Below, piece by piece: positions 51,184 through 62,570 of a stretch of 64,000 nt of DNA. Positions within the stretch are counted from its first letter, which is position 1, and each line of letters opens with the position of its first letter. The translations under genes were made by a program, and so were the position numbers. The DNA is from Druceiella hillmani. Taxonomy: Eukaryota > Arthropoda > Insecta > Lepidoptera > Hepialidae. A model generated the notes under the pieces. The model was not told the origin of the DNA, searched no databases, and was given only the letters and a program-made list of their open reading frames with translations. The DNA is taken from the NCBI GenBank assembly GCA_039881145.1, contig JAYKKI010000032.1, positions 10,231,001 through 10,295,000 of the forward strand, given 5' to 3'.

Positions 51184-51700
51184 CGATGTTCCAGCTAAAC
51201 AGAATTTATAAGGATCGGAATATATCACAGAAGACGAAGAAGCCCTTTGGTGTTCTCCATCTTTAGTTATGGCTTTTTAAAAAAAACCGAATATCATCGC
51301 ATTGACACTTTACAGATATTTTAGATTCCATAGGTTCCATGAAGATGCTTTAGATTCCATGGACTGTATTCCGTACAAACAAGTCCATTCTTCGTGAGCT
51401 TAACATCAAGACCAAACTTTCCACTGTCAGCTTGCGAAGGATCCTAGAATTCCTTGAACACATCACACGGAAGGATGGACATAACCTGGAGCAGCTGATG
51501 ATTACCGGCAAGGTGGATGGCAAAAGACCAAGGGGACGAAGCTCAACTAGATTGGCTGACCAAATACGTTCGGTGTTGAGCAATAACACCAAACGTATCG
51601 GTACATATGGAGAGATATCTTGCGTGTAAAATTGACTTCAGGTCGGAGAAGTCACGACCCTCAGGAATGAGGAACACGATGCGAGGAGGAGGAGGGAATA
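51184..51700 (+). pseudogene. Non-LTR retrotransposon reverse transcriptase C-terminus and 3' end
   Basis: Frames in order give 'AMFQLNRIYKDRNISQKTKK', then after stops and a short deletion 'TVFRTNKSILRELNIKTKLS'. Then 'RRILEFLEHITRKDGHNLEQ', 'ITGKVDGKRPRGRSSTRLAD' and, after a shift near 51605, 'WRDILRVKLTSGRRSHDPQE' and a stop. This is the typical C-terminus of RTE-like 'endonuclease-reverse transcriptase' elements that precedes a short GA-rich 3' end, present here as 'gatgcgaggaggaggaggg'. The RT catalytic core is absent, so it is 5' truncated. It interrupts module m7 of unit 4. Confidence 0.85.
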
Positions 51701-51768
51701 TATAAGTAATTATAATTTTTCAAATTACATAATGATCATATTGACAAATCGTATTATATTTGCTACGT

Positions 51769-52195
51769 CAAATTATATTTTCACCAATGTACGTGACCTA
51801 ATCGTTCAGTCTATGTAGAATACATTAATTTATTTAAGGTTTCTCATAGCTCTTTATTTAAACGAAAATGTAGTACCTACTTTCTACGTTACATCATCGG
51901 GTCGAGAATAAATTATATTTTTAACAATGTGCGTATAATCTTTCAGCCTATGTAGAATACATTAATTTATTTAAGGTTTTTATTAGCCCTTTACTTAAAC
52001 AAAAATGTAGTACCTACTTTCTACATTATATTATCGTGTCGAGAATAAATTATATTTTTAACAATGTGCGTGTAATCGTTCAGTCTATGTAGAATACATT
52101 AATTTATTTAAGGTTTTTATTAGCCCTTTATTTAAACAAAAAGGTAGTATCTACTTTCTATATTATACTATCGGGTCGAGAGTAAGATAATATAT
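51769..52195. repeat. 137-bp tandem repeat, three copies
   Basis: 'ctatgtagaatacatt' recurs at 51811, 51948 and 52085, an exact 137-bp period. Units 1 (about 8420-8560) and 3 (about 42860-42990) have a single diverged copy, so the expansion is specific to unit 4. Confidence 0.92.
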
Positions 52196-52684
52196 GACGA
52201 TATCGTAGATTTAACAATTACGCAAAAATACACATATGGCAAAGATTTTACATTCAATATACTTTTCACCATTGTCCTTTAACACCAAATTCAAGAGGGC
52301 CTTAAAATATGTAGAAATTTGTAGAGACCCCGGAAACTATATTTTTTATTCAATCCGTTTAAACCTTCGTATGAAAATAACTTAAATCAAAATCTAGCTT
52401 AAGTTTGTAAATATACAAAATTACAGTTTTAAGATGGCGTTGGCAAAAATTTAAAAAAATTGCCTAAAATACATCTTTTAAAGATGTACACCTAAGATAA
52501 ATTGTTAAACGATATTGCAATAATTATAGAAAAGTTCTTTTAATTATTTATTAATGTAAAATTAATTAAGTGATTATATGTTCTTACATGTGACGTGAAT
52601 AGATAGTTCGGCTAGTATAACGTCGTATATCTGTTAACAAGAAGAAGTGAATTTTCTGTTATAAAATTTGTTTCCCAAAAGAAG

Positions 52685-52733
<49 letters not shown>
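52685..52733. repeat. (TA)n microsatellite
   Basis: About 24 TA repeats inside inverted module m6/m7. Confidence 0.95.
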
Positions 52734-52736
<3 letters not shown>

Positions 52737-53272
52737 ATTTTAATAAAATCTGATTATTTATATTTCTTTTAAATTCATTGTTCTCAATTAAATAATATCT
52801 AAACTTTATAATTAATTTTATATTTTATATAAAATTAATTATAAATTTGAGAAAACCACATCTAGGTCATTTGTAAGAATGTTCTTTTGAAAACATGGCT
52901 TTATATTCACAACATTTTTATTTATTTTTGACGTTGTTTCATTTATTATATAAGAATGATAAAAAATTGAAAATTGTTTTTCATTTCTGGACATACATTT
53001 AAAAACTTGATATCATTTGTCGCTGCAAAATTCTTAACTGTACTCTTTTACAAAGAACCTTAAATAAAACCTTACATTAAAATTTTATAAAAATTTAACT
53101 TTTAGGATGTGTGATGTGTCAATATAATTATGTATAATCGTGCATTAATGACGATTAAGGTATTATCTACGGAATAAAAGGCTTTAGAGGTTATACCATT
53201 TCAGAATATTAAATATTAATCCCCCGTGGCTTAAAATGATTTGTATAAGGGACGAAATTTGAGAATGATAGT

Positions 53273-54044
53273 AATTAGAAAAAAGATGTGGTGTCGTGGG
53301 ACACCACGTAGGAACGAATTTCCTTCGGCTAATGTAGAATCGACACAATAAGGGAACGTGAAAAAGCTAAAAAAAAATGAAAATAAGCAAGAAAGGTACG
53401 ATATAAAGCAAATATATCCTCTAAACTAATGAAAATATTTAAAAAGTTTATTGATTGTTTTTTTAAATAATTAAAAAAAATTCTCCCTTCAATTCCAAAC
53501 ATTTAAATATATATATATTTTGATAATTCTATTTTTATTAATCATTTTTAATTCACGTATTTAATTCTTTTGCACTGAATAATTTCCCACTATTATCACT
53601 GTCAATTGCATTCAAGTCACTTGTTAGTTCACTTGCAATTGTTACTATATTTATTATTGTTTTGACGATTTGAAATTACATGAAAATAAACGTGGCTACT
53701 CACGAGTGAAATGTATCTATAATGTGAGTATTCGCCACCTGCTTGTCCATGAATTCATGAGTATATACTATGCATTGGCGGGATGGAGTGGTAATAGAGA
53801 GAGAAGGGATGAGAGAACGAAAAGAAAGAGGAAGAAAGAGAAAGGTATTATACACTACTCGCTTGTGTATACGACTGTCGCGCCTGCGCACGTCTCATTT
53901 AACGGTTTTATTCCATGGACTTTTTTCCACGGACTTTTTCTTACGATTTTACTATCACATTTTTTTCAGTTCGGTCGCGCAGCAAAATCCCTATCTCCTC
54001 CAAGCCTGCCGTAAGGAACTTCGTTCCAAAAATAAATTAGAAAA
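53273..54044. mobile_element. 0.75-kb insertion of unknown class in m5/m6
   Basis: The block 53283-54034 has no counterpart in units 2 and 3. It is flanked by a direct repeat 'aattagaaaa' (53273-53282 and 54035-54044). Near its ends are inverted words: 'ggaacgaatttccttcggc' on the left and, inverted, 'ggaacgaagttccttacggc' on the right. It begins with a small palindrome 'gtggtgtcgtgggacaccac' and has a purine-rich stretch (53800-53850). The open frames (up to 114 codons) resemble nothing I know. It could be a non-autonomous DNA element or a solo LTR-like piece. Confidence 0.7.
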
Positions 54045-55568
54045 CAGAAATTTTTTTAAAGAAATCAATTGAGTTAAAGAAAAATAATTTTACAATTTGC
54101 ACGTAATGTTTTATACAAACGTATTTTAGATTAGTATTAAAGAACTTTCAAATTTGTTTTGCAATAAGGTTACTTTCAATAGCTTTACCATTATCTTTAG
54201 CGATTCAATAAAAAATAGCATTGTTGGGAATCAGGTATTTTATTTACGTCTGATACTGAATAAAAATCAGGAGCGTTTTATTATGGTCATTACTGCTGCT
54301 TTCTTAAGTATTAAATAATATTCTCTCTAAAGTTATTCATAAAATTTAAAGCAAAGCTTTCAAAATATTTTGTGTGTTAGTAAATAATATTTATTATTTC
54401 AAGAAAATTAAAGTTGTATATTATTCAAATCTAAAAACTTTAGTTTCCCCCCATCCAACTTTTTAAGTTTCAATTTAGTTCTTGAAGTTTTAAAATATTC
54501 AAAGATCTTGAGTTTTGAGCGTTCCATGTTTTTCCCAGTGAATGCCTTTCAAACTCAGTAAAGTTCAAAAGAATATGTTTAAATTTCGAGCTTTTTAATT
54601 AGGCAGAAATCTATTAACTATAAAGGTATCACGACTTTATTAACAATCTTACAATTATTTACAACTTAATGAAAGCAAGACGGTTAAACAGAGGTTTAAT
54701 TAAACGCCCACACAGAAATACATTGTGATGATTACTTTCGCATGGAGGTTACAAAAAAATTCCCAACTGATTTCAGCGTAGTGACAATTGCCAAACACAC
54801 AAAGTTAATACGGAGCAAGTAAGTAAATATAATTTAATAATATTTCCCCTTTGGGTCTGCTTACTTTTTGTAGATTGCCTATATGGGACTGTAATATATG
54901 AGAATAGCGGAATGGGTTAATACTTAAGATGATTTTGGATAAAACGTAGTAAGCTTTTAAAACCGATTATGTATTTTTTTTTTATATTTCCATTTATACA
55001 TAGTATGATTCTACATGCTATCTCTTTCATCATTTTTATTTAAACACTAGTTATGACTACAGTCAGTTTCCGACAATCAGCGAATTAATGAAATATATAT
55101 CGAAATTTGATTAAAAATGAAATTTACATTAAGAGATTGCCTGCTGCATTCATTTTCCAACATTAAAAATTACTACCAATTCATTGGAACCAAATCGTTA
55201 AAGCTTTGATTAAATAATTCACAAAAAATCTTCTTTTTCATTCTAATCATTTTAGACTCCATAAATATGTCTAAACGTAAACTTGAACCATATGTACATA
55301 TACACGGGTATATGTGTACGTACGTATCTTATATTTTTACTTAAAACAATTTTTAAGAGCTATTATTTACAACTTTTTCAAAGTTGTAAAAATTTGTACA
55401 AGTACGGATGAAAAATATGTATTTTAGCATCTGCTTAAACCTTGTCTTAAAAATTAAAAAACGCATTCTATTTTATATATTCATAACTTAAATATTAATA
55501 GTTAAATGTATAATAGTTATGGATAAAATAGTAGCTAGGAATATTATTGTGGATAATAATTTAAACCA

Positions 55569-56410
55569 TTGAATAAGGCAACAGAGAAGTATTGTAATAA
55601 TTTAATATTTACTTATCAAAACATAAATCGCTTCTCTGGTAAAATTCTAGATATTGAATTATTTATTGAAAAATACAAAGCTGACGTATTATATTTTACT
55701 GAAACATGGCTCAAAGTCGATAATGTGAATTTTAATAAAGATAATTTTTCAGAGGCCAGTATGTTCAATAGGGTGTCATGTGAAGGGGGAGGCTCATTAA
55801 TATTATGTAACTATGAATTGAAGTTTAAAGAAATGAAAGACATCCCGCAATGTTCAATTAAATGTATGTGCACGATTGCCTGTGAAGAAATGGATGAATA
55901 TATTATCTTATGTGTGTATAAGACACCATCATCCAATTTTATGATCTTTTTATCTATAATAGAACATTGTTCAATCAAACTAAAAAGTAATAAATATGTT
56001 ATAGTATGTAGTGAATTTAATGTTGACATTTTGCTGGACTTGGTTGGGAAATAGAGATTCGTTGACCTGTTTCTGTTATTTAATCTGGATTATGTTCAAT
56101 GAAACAATCAGAGTTACTCCCGCATCCACAGCTTGTGTAGACAATATAATGACATCATAATTATCTTCAAAGATATTCAAAATATTTAAACCAAAATGTT
56201 TACAAGCAAAATCTTTATACACAAGTAATAAGATTAAATTGTCTCATAACAAAACTAAAATCACATGTAAAATGATCCATTCTAAAACTAGCAAGATATA
56301 AAATATCTAGAAAACATTGACATTAAAAATAAATGACGTGATAGTTACAGACAAAAAATTGATAGCCGCTGAGTTCGAAAACTTTTTCTCGAAAATTCTT
56401 ATTCAAACTA
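55569..56410 (+). pseudogene. Non-LTR retrotransposon endonuclease (EEP) domain fragment
   Basis: A 161-codon open stretch (55569-56054) has the endonuclease-exonuclease-phosphatase motif order of LINE endonucleases: 'YQNINRFSGK', 'DVLYFTETWL', 'CEGGGSLILC', 'VYKTPSSNFMIF' and 'CSEFNVDIL' (usual GDFN-D, here SEFNVD). After a frame change, 'RVTPASTACVDNIM' (about 56108-56150) matches the last endonuclease block. Farther on, 'NDVIVTDKKLIAAEFENFFS' (about 56326-56390) is linker sequence before RT. No ATG opens the frame; a TAA lies three codons before the first TTG. It replaces modules m1-m4 of unit 4. CR1/jockey-like clades are likely; exact clade unclear. Confidence 0.87.
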
Positions 56411-56412
56411 AA

Positions 56413-56550
56413 AGAGGTGACATCTTCAGATGGGCTATTAACAAAGTTCTTTGCTAATAGTCCACCTGAAGATGTTGTAATACAACAAAACCTAGGTCGT
56501 GGTAAAGAACTTAAAGAAAGTAGAAATAATACTACATCACCTAGTTTCAT
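56413..56550. mobile_element. Second fold-back copy, left arm truncated
   Basis: Contains a short inverted remnant ('catcttcagatgggctatta') then the full right arm ending 'agtttcatttaattg', as in 49819-50052. The hammerhead-like core lies at 56462-56502 on the plus strand: CCAC, CUGAAGA, stem II GUUGU/ACAAC, then AAAA where GAAA is required, ACCUAGGUC, GUGG. The G12-to-A change should abolish cleavage. It abuts the LINE fragment. Confidence 0.75.
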
Positions 56551-56887
56551 TTAATTGTGGAATGATAATAGTTAAGAAACTCGTTTCTCTTACTGGAAAA
56601 AAATTTGTTATATTAAAAAAAAATTGTTTAAATAAATTTGGCCTTTTATTGTAATGTTCAATAAACTTGCTAAATAATTTTAAGAATTACACAATGTCGA
56701 AATAATTATTCCTGCCATATAACTAGTCATGTCGGAAAACATACGTTATCTAAGTCATGTTAAATTAAATATTATCATGGTGGCGCTTCTCATATATTAC
56801 AACCAAATATTAATTTTATCAATCTCCATCAAGGTGGCGTATGAAGTTATATTGCACTTACGTATCTATGTGCTAACATTTTTAGAG

Positions 56888-56990
56888 GTCCGTACTTCAA
56901 AAGGAAAACGGAACCTGTGTAAGATCACTCATACTTCTGTCTGTCCGTCACAGCCGTTTTTCTGTGAAACCGAATAACGTAGAAATAATA
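56888..56990 (-). repeat. Dispersed 'tacggaac' box repeat in m0
   Basis: 'gtccgtacttcaaaagg', 'gatcactcatac', 'tctgtctgtccgtc' then 'agccgtttttctg'. Same box family as 34190-34370 and 16540-16775. It is part of module m0 (inverse of 22038-22110). Confidence 0.65.
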
Positions 56991-57259
56991 AGTATAAAAT
57001 AATCAATAGCTATAACTCAAGAATGTCTCAATCCAAAATTTTAATTTCTTTTTATTTCTATGTAAAAGAGGGGGATCGGGGGAGAGATGTCATTTGAAAG
57101 AGTTAAATATGAGAATCTCAAAATATTATTTTTCATTATTTTAAGTATTATATTTTCAAAGATATACTGAAAAATATGCAAAATAAATATGTTCCCCTTC
57201 CCTCTTATTTCCGATACTACTTAAGCTAAAGTTATGAAAAATAAAGTTTTTATAAGTCA

Positions 57260-57960
57260 CATTTTTAAGACTTTGAAAAATATAGGAGTTTAAAACTGTA
57301 TTTTTGAATTGTTTCATATAAATACGGCGTACCATTTAATATGTATAAGTGCCTAAATGAGTAGAGAACCCATGTAGTACGAGTTCTAGTCGTTCGTATT
57401 AGGTTAGTTTAATTTGTTTTAAAACAAAATTAAACTAATCTCTCAGCTTTACCTGAAAGACTGCTTACTTATTTCCACTTAGCGTTATATGTGTCTTTTA
57501 GTCAGGATACTCTCTCTGTCCCAATCTAGGCAGAAAGCCGGTTTTTGTGCAAAGTGGCTACCGTTTAATCTTCGCAACTCATAGAGGAAGCCGGTCACAA
57601 CCAGAATCAAAAGCAAAATGCACCTTCGCAAGCACGAAAGAGCTAATAACGATGGTATTAAAACATGTGATTGGTGGTCACTCATCCAATCATCAGTCAA
57701 TATGTGCATCATGCATATAATTTAAGTAAATTTGCATTTAATATCCACAGCATCTACATCAAGACTAATTAAAGTAGTTTTCTGCAAAAGTAAAAGGAGT
57801 AACGGAATACTATTTTACCCTCGAAAATACTTGGTTCACCATTTTCAAAAACCTGCTGGCTAAACGACATGAATGTGCAATTAATCCTTTATCGTTTAGA
57901 ATAAGTTTACTCGTCAAATTAATATCAAATCTGAATCCAGTATTATAACAAATCACATAG
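57260..57960. other. Unit-4-specific ~700-bp insertion with terminal hairpin
   Basis: No match in units 2 or 3 between D and m0. It contains a loopless hairpin (57401-57420 against 57421-57441, two to three mismatches) and a somewhat GC-richer part (57500-57700) without a convincing frame. Class unknown. Confidence 0.5.
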
Positions 57961-58299
57961 ATATCATGCAGACGTAGCTCACATTCTCTGAGATAGAAGT
58001 AAAGGCATCACCGGCTATTATCCTCATCGCTATTAATGATGACGATTATCGCACCCTAACGTGGTAGGAACTAAAATCTGGTGGCAAATGATAATTTTAA
58101 TTTTAAATGTTTGCCTTGTATCTTGCTTAAAGTAAATACTATGTGAATTATTCCTGAATCTTTAGAATAACTTTGTAATTAAAAGCTAACAAGTGAGATG
58201 TGTCAGATTTAAAAAAGACTTCAATTCTTCTGAAATAAAATTTTGAAACATTTTATAATGAACAAGAAATAGACTTGGGAATCATCAAAAAATAGCAGA

Positions 58300-58805
58300 A
58301 GGACGAAAAAAGCGGATGTATTTATTAACATTTATCAAAAAGATCGATTAAGTTGGGCAATATCGACCCAGCGCAACTCTATTCGATTTTAAATCGATCT
58401 ACCAATACTCGGCAATTTCGCTTGTAAAACCAATAAGCCGTAAACAATCGACGCAGACGACCTCTAAAGTATAGCAGTGCCGATGACCTTGAAAACTTAG
58501 ACTTTCGCCCAAGTATTGTCGTTAATAAAATGGTCGTCATCACTCATACAGACGTTTGTTCTATTCTTCGTCAGCACTCTTGTGCCAGCCTGGTGATATA
58601 ATTTGTGAATAGTCTCCCAACGGAAAGATCACAATGCTTGAGGCATTCTTTCTTATGGCTCATAATAATGTTATGAAATGAGAATGTTTTCCCTTATGAT
58701 GTTCGGTATGATTATTTGTATGCGGCTATATGATCGGATTATCAATGGGCTAATGGAGGTCTCGAGGATGGCCGGGTTTGGACATGGCTCTCTTTAATTT
58801 AATGA
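58300..58805 (-). repeat. GC island 2, unit 4 copy (inverted)
   Basis: Reverse complement of 19190-19680 with more divergence. The TATA-like word reads 'tacaaata' here (58712-58719, minus strand). 'tatggctcataataatgtta' is kept. Confidence 0.8.
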
Positions 58806-59524
58806 TATTAATTCGCCAAGTACGATTTCTTCGGTGTGGCTTTCTATCTATCTACCCATTACATTAGCACTTTTATTTTCTTATTATCTTTTGCCATAAT
58901 ATTCTTGCTTTATCTGTCTTTATTTCCAGATATATGTTCTCCATTTACAGATTTTTTCTAAATTATCCGATACTTCTGACATACTTCTTAGCATTTAAAA
59001 CGTACTTTCATTCGAAATTTTTGTTAAGAAGGCGTTTTGTAAATTAATTTTCTCTGTATTTATTGATATTTGTTACAAGTAAATAAAAATACCTTTCACA
59101 CAATAAAAGTGTAAGTATTTAAAGTATCATTTTCAAAGCAATAATGACGAAATGTTATCTATTTAGTATGAAATACGAAAAATTAGTGATTCTCACAACC
59201 ATCGAATAGACAGTAATGTGATATTTATTAGATATTCTAATAGATTACATTTTCTGATTGAGAAATAGGGATAATATTTTATGTAACATATAATGCATTT
59301 TGTGACACCTCGGGAAAAGATTTCTACACGTCAAGTTTCTAATTAATATACCTAATTATTTGAAGCTTCATTCACATATATAATACGTTGCTTATTATAA
59401 AGGAATTAGTCTGTAAATATATTGAATTATTTAGCATATTCCTATAAAATTCTGCTTTCTGCTAAGTATTTTATAAATTAAATTTATATTATTTTACTGA
59501 CTATCAAGTACTTTTTTTTAGAAA

Positions 59525-59584
59525 ATTGTTGAAAAAAATTAAAAAACCTCTCAAGCACAAGTAGACTTGAAATTACGACATTTC

Positions 59585-59641
<57 letters not shown>

Positions 59642-60110
59642 TATTTAATAGTACATAGTATTCCTATAAATCTATCAAAAAAAATTATTTTTGTAGAGGA
59701 CAATACATTGCACATTCAAAAAAATTGTTTATATGATATAAAATACATAGATACAAATTAACGATTTTCAGATTGTTTCCTTTAGTCATGCTGTGAGATC
59801 TTGCTTCCTACTAAATCTCAAAGTTCTAGGTCCACGAGAAGTACCCTAATCCTTTTGATTTATTTGCGAGTGTCAAAACATGCGACATAAATGACCGTAT
59901 TTTTTGATTGCTGTAACTAAGAAGCTTGATTTTTTAAAACTTCGAGGCACCGTAGACTTAGTTGTTTAATATTAATTTCGACTTGTTTTTATCTCTATAT
60001 ATTTCTCGGAAAAAGGGTCTTGATAGACAAATAAGTAAACGGAAAACGAAGTGATCTAATATGGGTTCCTTTCTTCTTTTTGAAGCACGGAGCCCTAAAA
60101 ACGGCTGTAA
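59525..60110 (+). repeat. Interspersed repeat G, copy 2, with (TA)n insert
   Basis: Direct match to 11140-11675, with a TA microsatellite at 59586-59639 not present in copy 1. It ends in 'cacggagccctaaaaacgg'. It is nested in inverted module D. Confidence 0.75.
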
Positions 60111-60189
60111 CAAAAAACAGGGGATCCGTAAGTGATCTTGTAATAAAATAAAACTTCTCAAATGCAAGTGGAACTTGATTCATTTTCAA

Positions 60190-60850
60190 TTTTGAGTTGA
60201 TAATTTTAGCACTAGCATTTTGTCGATTTTCGTCGCCTGTGCACCGGAAAGGGAGCAAACATCGCGCCCTCCATCCAAACCGTGGATAACGGTTACAATC
60301 CGTTGCATGTTTTGTCTGCGTAATCAAGCTCGCTCTAAAGCTCTTTAATCAAAGAAAGATATCCATTTGGAATATTATGAATCACTGAGAAATCCAGTTA
60401 TCACGGCTTTAAGACGAAACAGAGAAGAATTTTCTACTTTTTATGTAAAAATGCATCATGGAGATAGCAAACATCTATGACGAGAATTGCAAATAATATA
60501 TCCCATCAGAAAAAGCAAAGAAAACCACACACCACCTCTGCGATCCAGATCAGTTCATCAATCACTTTCCAACGCTACCTTGCCCCAATAGTGCGGACAA
60601 TAATCTCATTTCATTTTATGATATCCATCGTTTCGCTGAGATAAAGATGCGTTTTCAGTCGGTGAGTGAAGATACTGTGTCAATGATTGTGTATTCTTCC
60701 GAAGCTGTCGGCATGGATGTTATCTCTGTACAAATGCTGAAACTAACACTATTTTACACCCTTACCGTGATTACCAAAATTATGAATCTGTCGCTGACCT
60801 CTTCTACCTATCTCCTGAAATATGGAAAAGAGTGTGTGTATATTAACAGG
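60190..60850 (+). pseudogene. Non-LTR retrotransposon linker and RT N-terminus
   Basis: Broken frames give 'ACAPERERTSRPPSKPWITV' (about 60237-60296), 'YESLRNPVITALRRNREEF', then 'KHLWRELQ'. Next come 'DPDQFINHFPTL' and 'SVSEDTVSMIVYSSEAVGMD' and 'ISVQMLKL', 'SLTSSTYLLKYGKE'. This is the usual order between the endonuclease and the RT fingers in CR1/jockey-like LINEs ('...SSDAVGVDGIS...FPSIWK'). The RT palm with its YADD-type box is absent. At least three frame changes. It may be the same family as 55569-56410, which stops where this begins in domain order. Confidence 0.85.
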
Positions 60851-61436
60851 TGCTAGCTATAAACTGGCCATGATGGTCGATGGTCGGTGATGAACGTCGG
60901 TGATGCTTACAGCATAACTGCACAAGCCGAGCTACTTACCTTTTCTTAGATAAATTATCAATAGAAAATAAATGTTAATTTTGATTTTATCGTTGGCTAT
61001 AAGAAAATGTTTATATATACCTATTATCTTACCTCTTGTATTTTCAATCTACAAATAAATTATTATTATTAAATAATATTATTTTCTACATATAAATAAT
61101 AGAGTGGCCTTAGAATTTGTAAAATTCGATTACATGAACGAAAATTACGCGGAAATCAAAGAAGCAGAAAAGAAATACATTTTCATAAAAAAATAATGTG
61201 ACTTTCTCTGTCACTCGAGAGTTTTTGAGAATGACAAAGTATATATATTTGTGTATTTTTAATGTTTTTATTACTTTTGAATATATATCAATATACTCGT
61301 GTAAGAAAATAATAACATCAAATGCTGGAGTGGGAAAATAAAATTTTATGGTAAACAATTATTCCTATATATTTTAGCATTTACGAAATTCCATCCCAAA
61401 GAATTTGACCTCGACAAAGATTAAATTAACAAGCAC

Positions 61437-61560
61437 ACAGCATTGTATTAATGTTAAATTATTATCCTTAATACAATCCTAGAATACTCCATTGCATACA
61501 GCATTGTATTAATGTTAAATTATTATCCTTAATACAATCCTAGTAGACTCGATAACACGT
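61437..61560. repeat. 61-bp tandem duplication
   Basis: 'acagcattgtattaatg' starts at 61437 and again at 61498. The repeats are almost identical for about 48 bp. Units 2 and 3 have one copy (about 15975 and 29290), so it is recent. Confidence 0.9.
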
Positions 61561-62570
61561 ATTGCTGGTGTAATAAACATTGGAATGCTTAGGAATTGTA
61601 AATTAATTTAAAGCCAGAGATAAGAAACCTTTTGAAATAGCGCCCCGTTTTGCAATTTGTATGCGTAGCAGCAAAAGGCCTAGGGTTTATTGACGAACGA
61701 TAGCTTAGGTACCACTGAACCTCACTGATGTGTTAAATGGGATAGAAGCCGACGAAATACAGTTTAAAGATGCCTACGAATTGTTAAAATTAGTGAAATA
61801 TTAATCAACCTAAGATAAAAGGTGAGATCTTGGTACAATGAATACGCCTATTCAATAAACATCAAATACGTGTTAACAGTACATACACATTCTTATTAAA
61901 ATTTTAAGCATAGTAAAAACACAATCTCTAAATATAAGACAATATTAGACTCAAAAATTCTCAGAGGAATAAAAACATTTTAGAGAAAAACTGATTATTT
62001 TGCGTTTGCTGTCATAATACATAAAAACTGCTAAATAGGTATTTTCTTGTTTAATTCTGTCATTAGCCTTGTGTCGATAAGTAGAAAAACATTGTCGATA
62101 TCTCTTGGTAAGTAAAAATTATCGACGTTAATATTTACTCTCGTGTGATGGTGATCTTCACATAAACCTAATAAAAACAACACAAAGTGACAAATTTTTC
62201 TATATAGGCAAGATCGAAAAATTAAAATAGGTTTTAAAATATAGTATACCAAACATACTGCCTGTAAGAAAATTACGTTTTTACAACCTTTATAAATATT
62301 ACGATAAAGAATTACGTTTTTACATCTTTCATCAATATTACGAATACGGAAAATCGTTTATCGATCAAAATGAAGCATTTGTATATTGTAATTTGCAGCT
62401 CCTGAACTTAATTAATTAGAAAATTAAATTTGAGGTGTAATTAAGAAATATAAATCCAGCATTTTTTTTAAGTGTAACAAGTAATATAAACAATAAAATA
62501 AAAGTTATTAATGCATTTTTTTCCAAAAAACTAAATTGCACGAAATTTTTTACAATACATTAACAATGTT

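Larger units (their letters stand above)
50570..62570 (-). repeat. Macro-repeat unit 4 (inverted)
   Basis: Read on the minus strand it gives D (62570-58000), m0 (57240-56570), m5 (55440-53180), m6 and m7 (52740-50570), each matching units 2/3 or 1/3. Modules m1-m4 are missing. A LINE endonuclease fragment and the second fold-back occupy that gap. The far end (about 50570-50720) matches the m7 ends at 43484-43560 and 9120-9180. Confidence 0.85.

Noticed and set aside
53670..54072. Overlapping 100- and 114-codon frames as a gene
   Set aside because: They lie inside the 0.75 kb insertion, are purine-strand biased, and resemble no protein I know.
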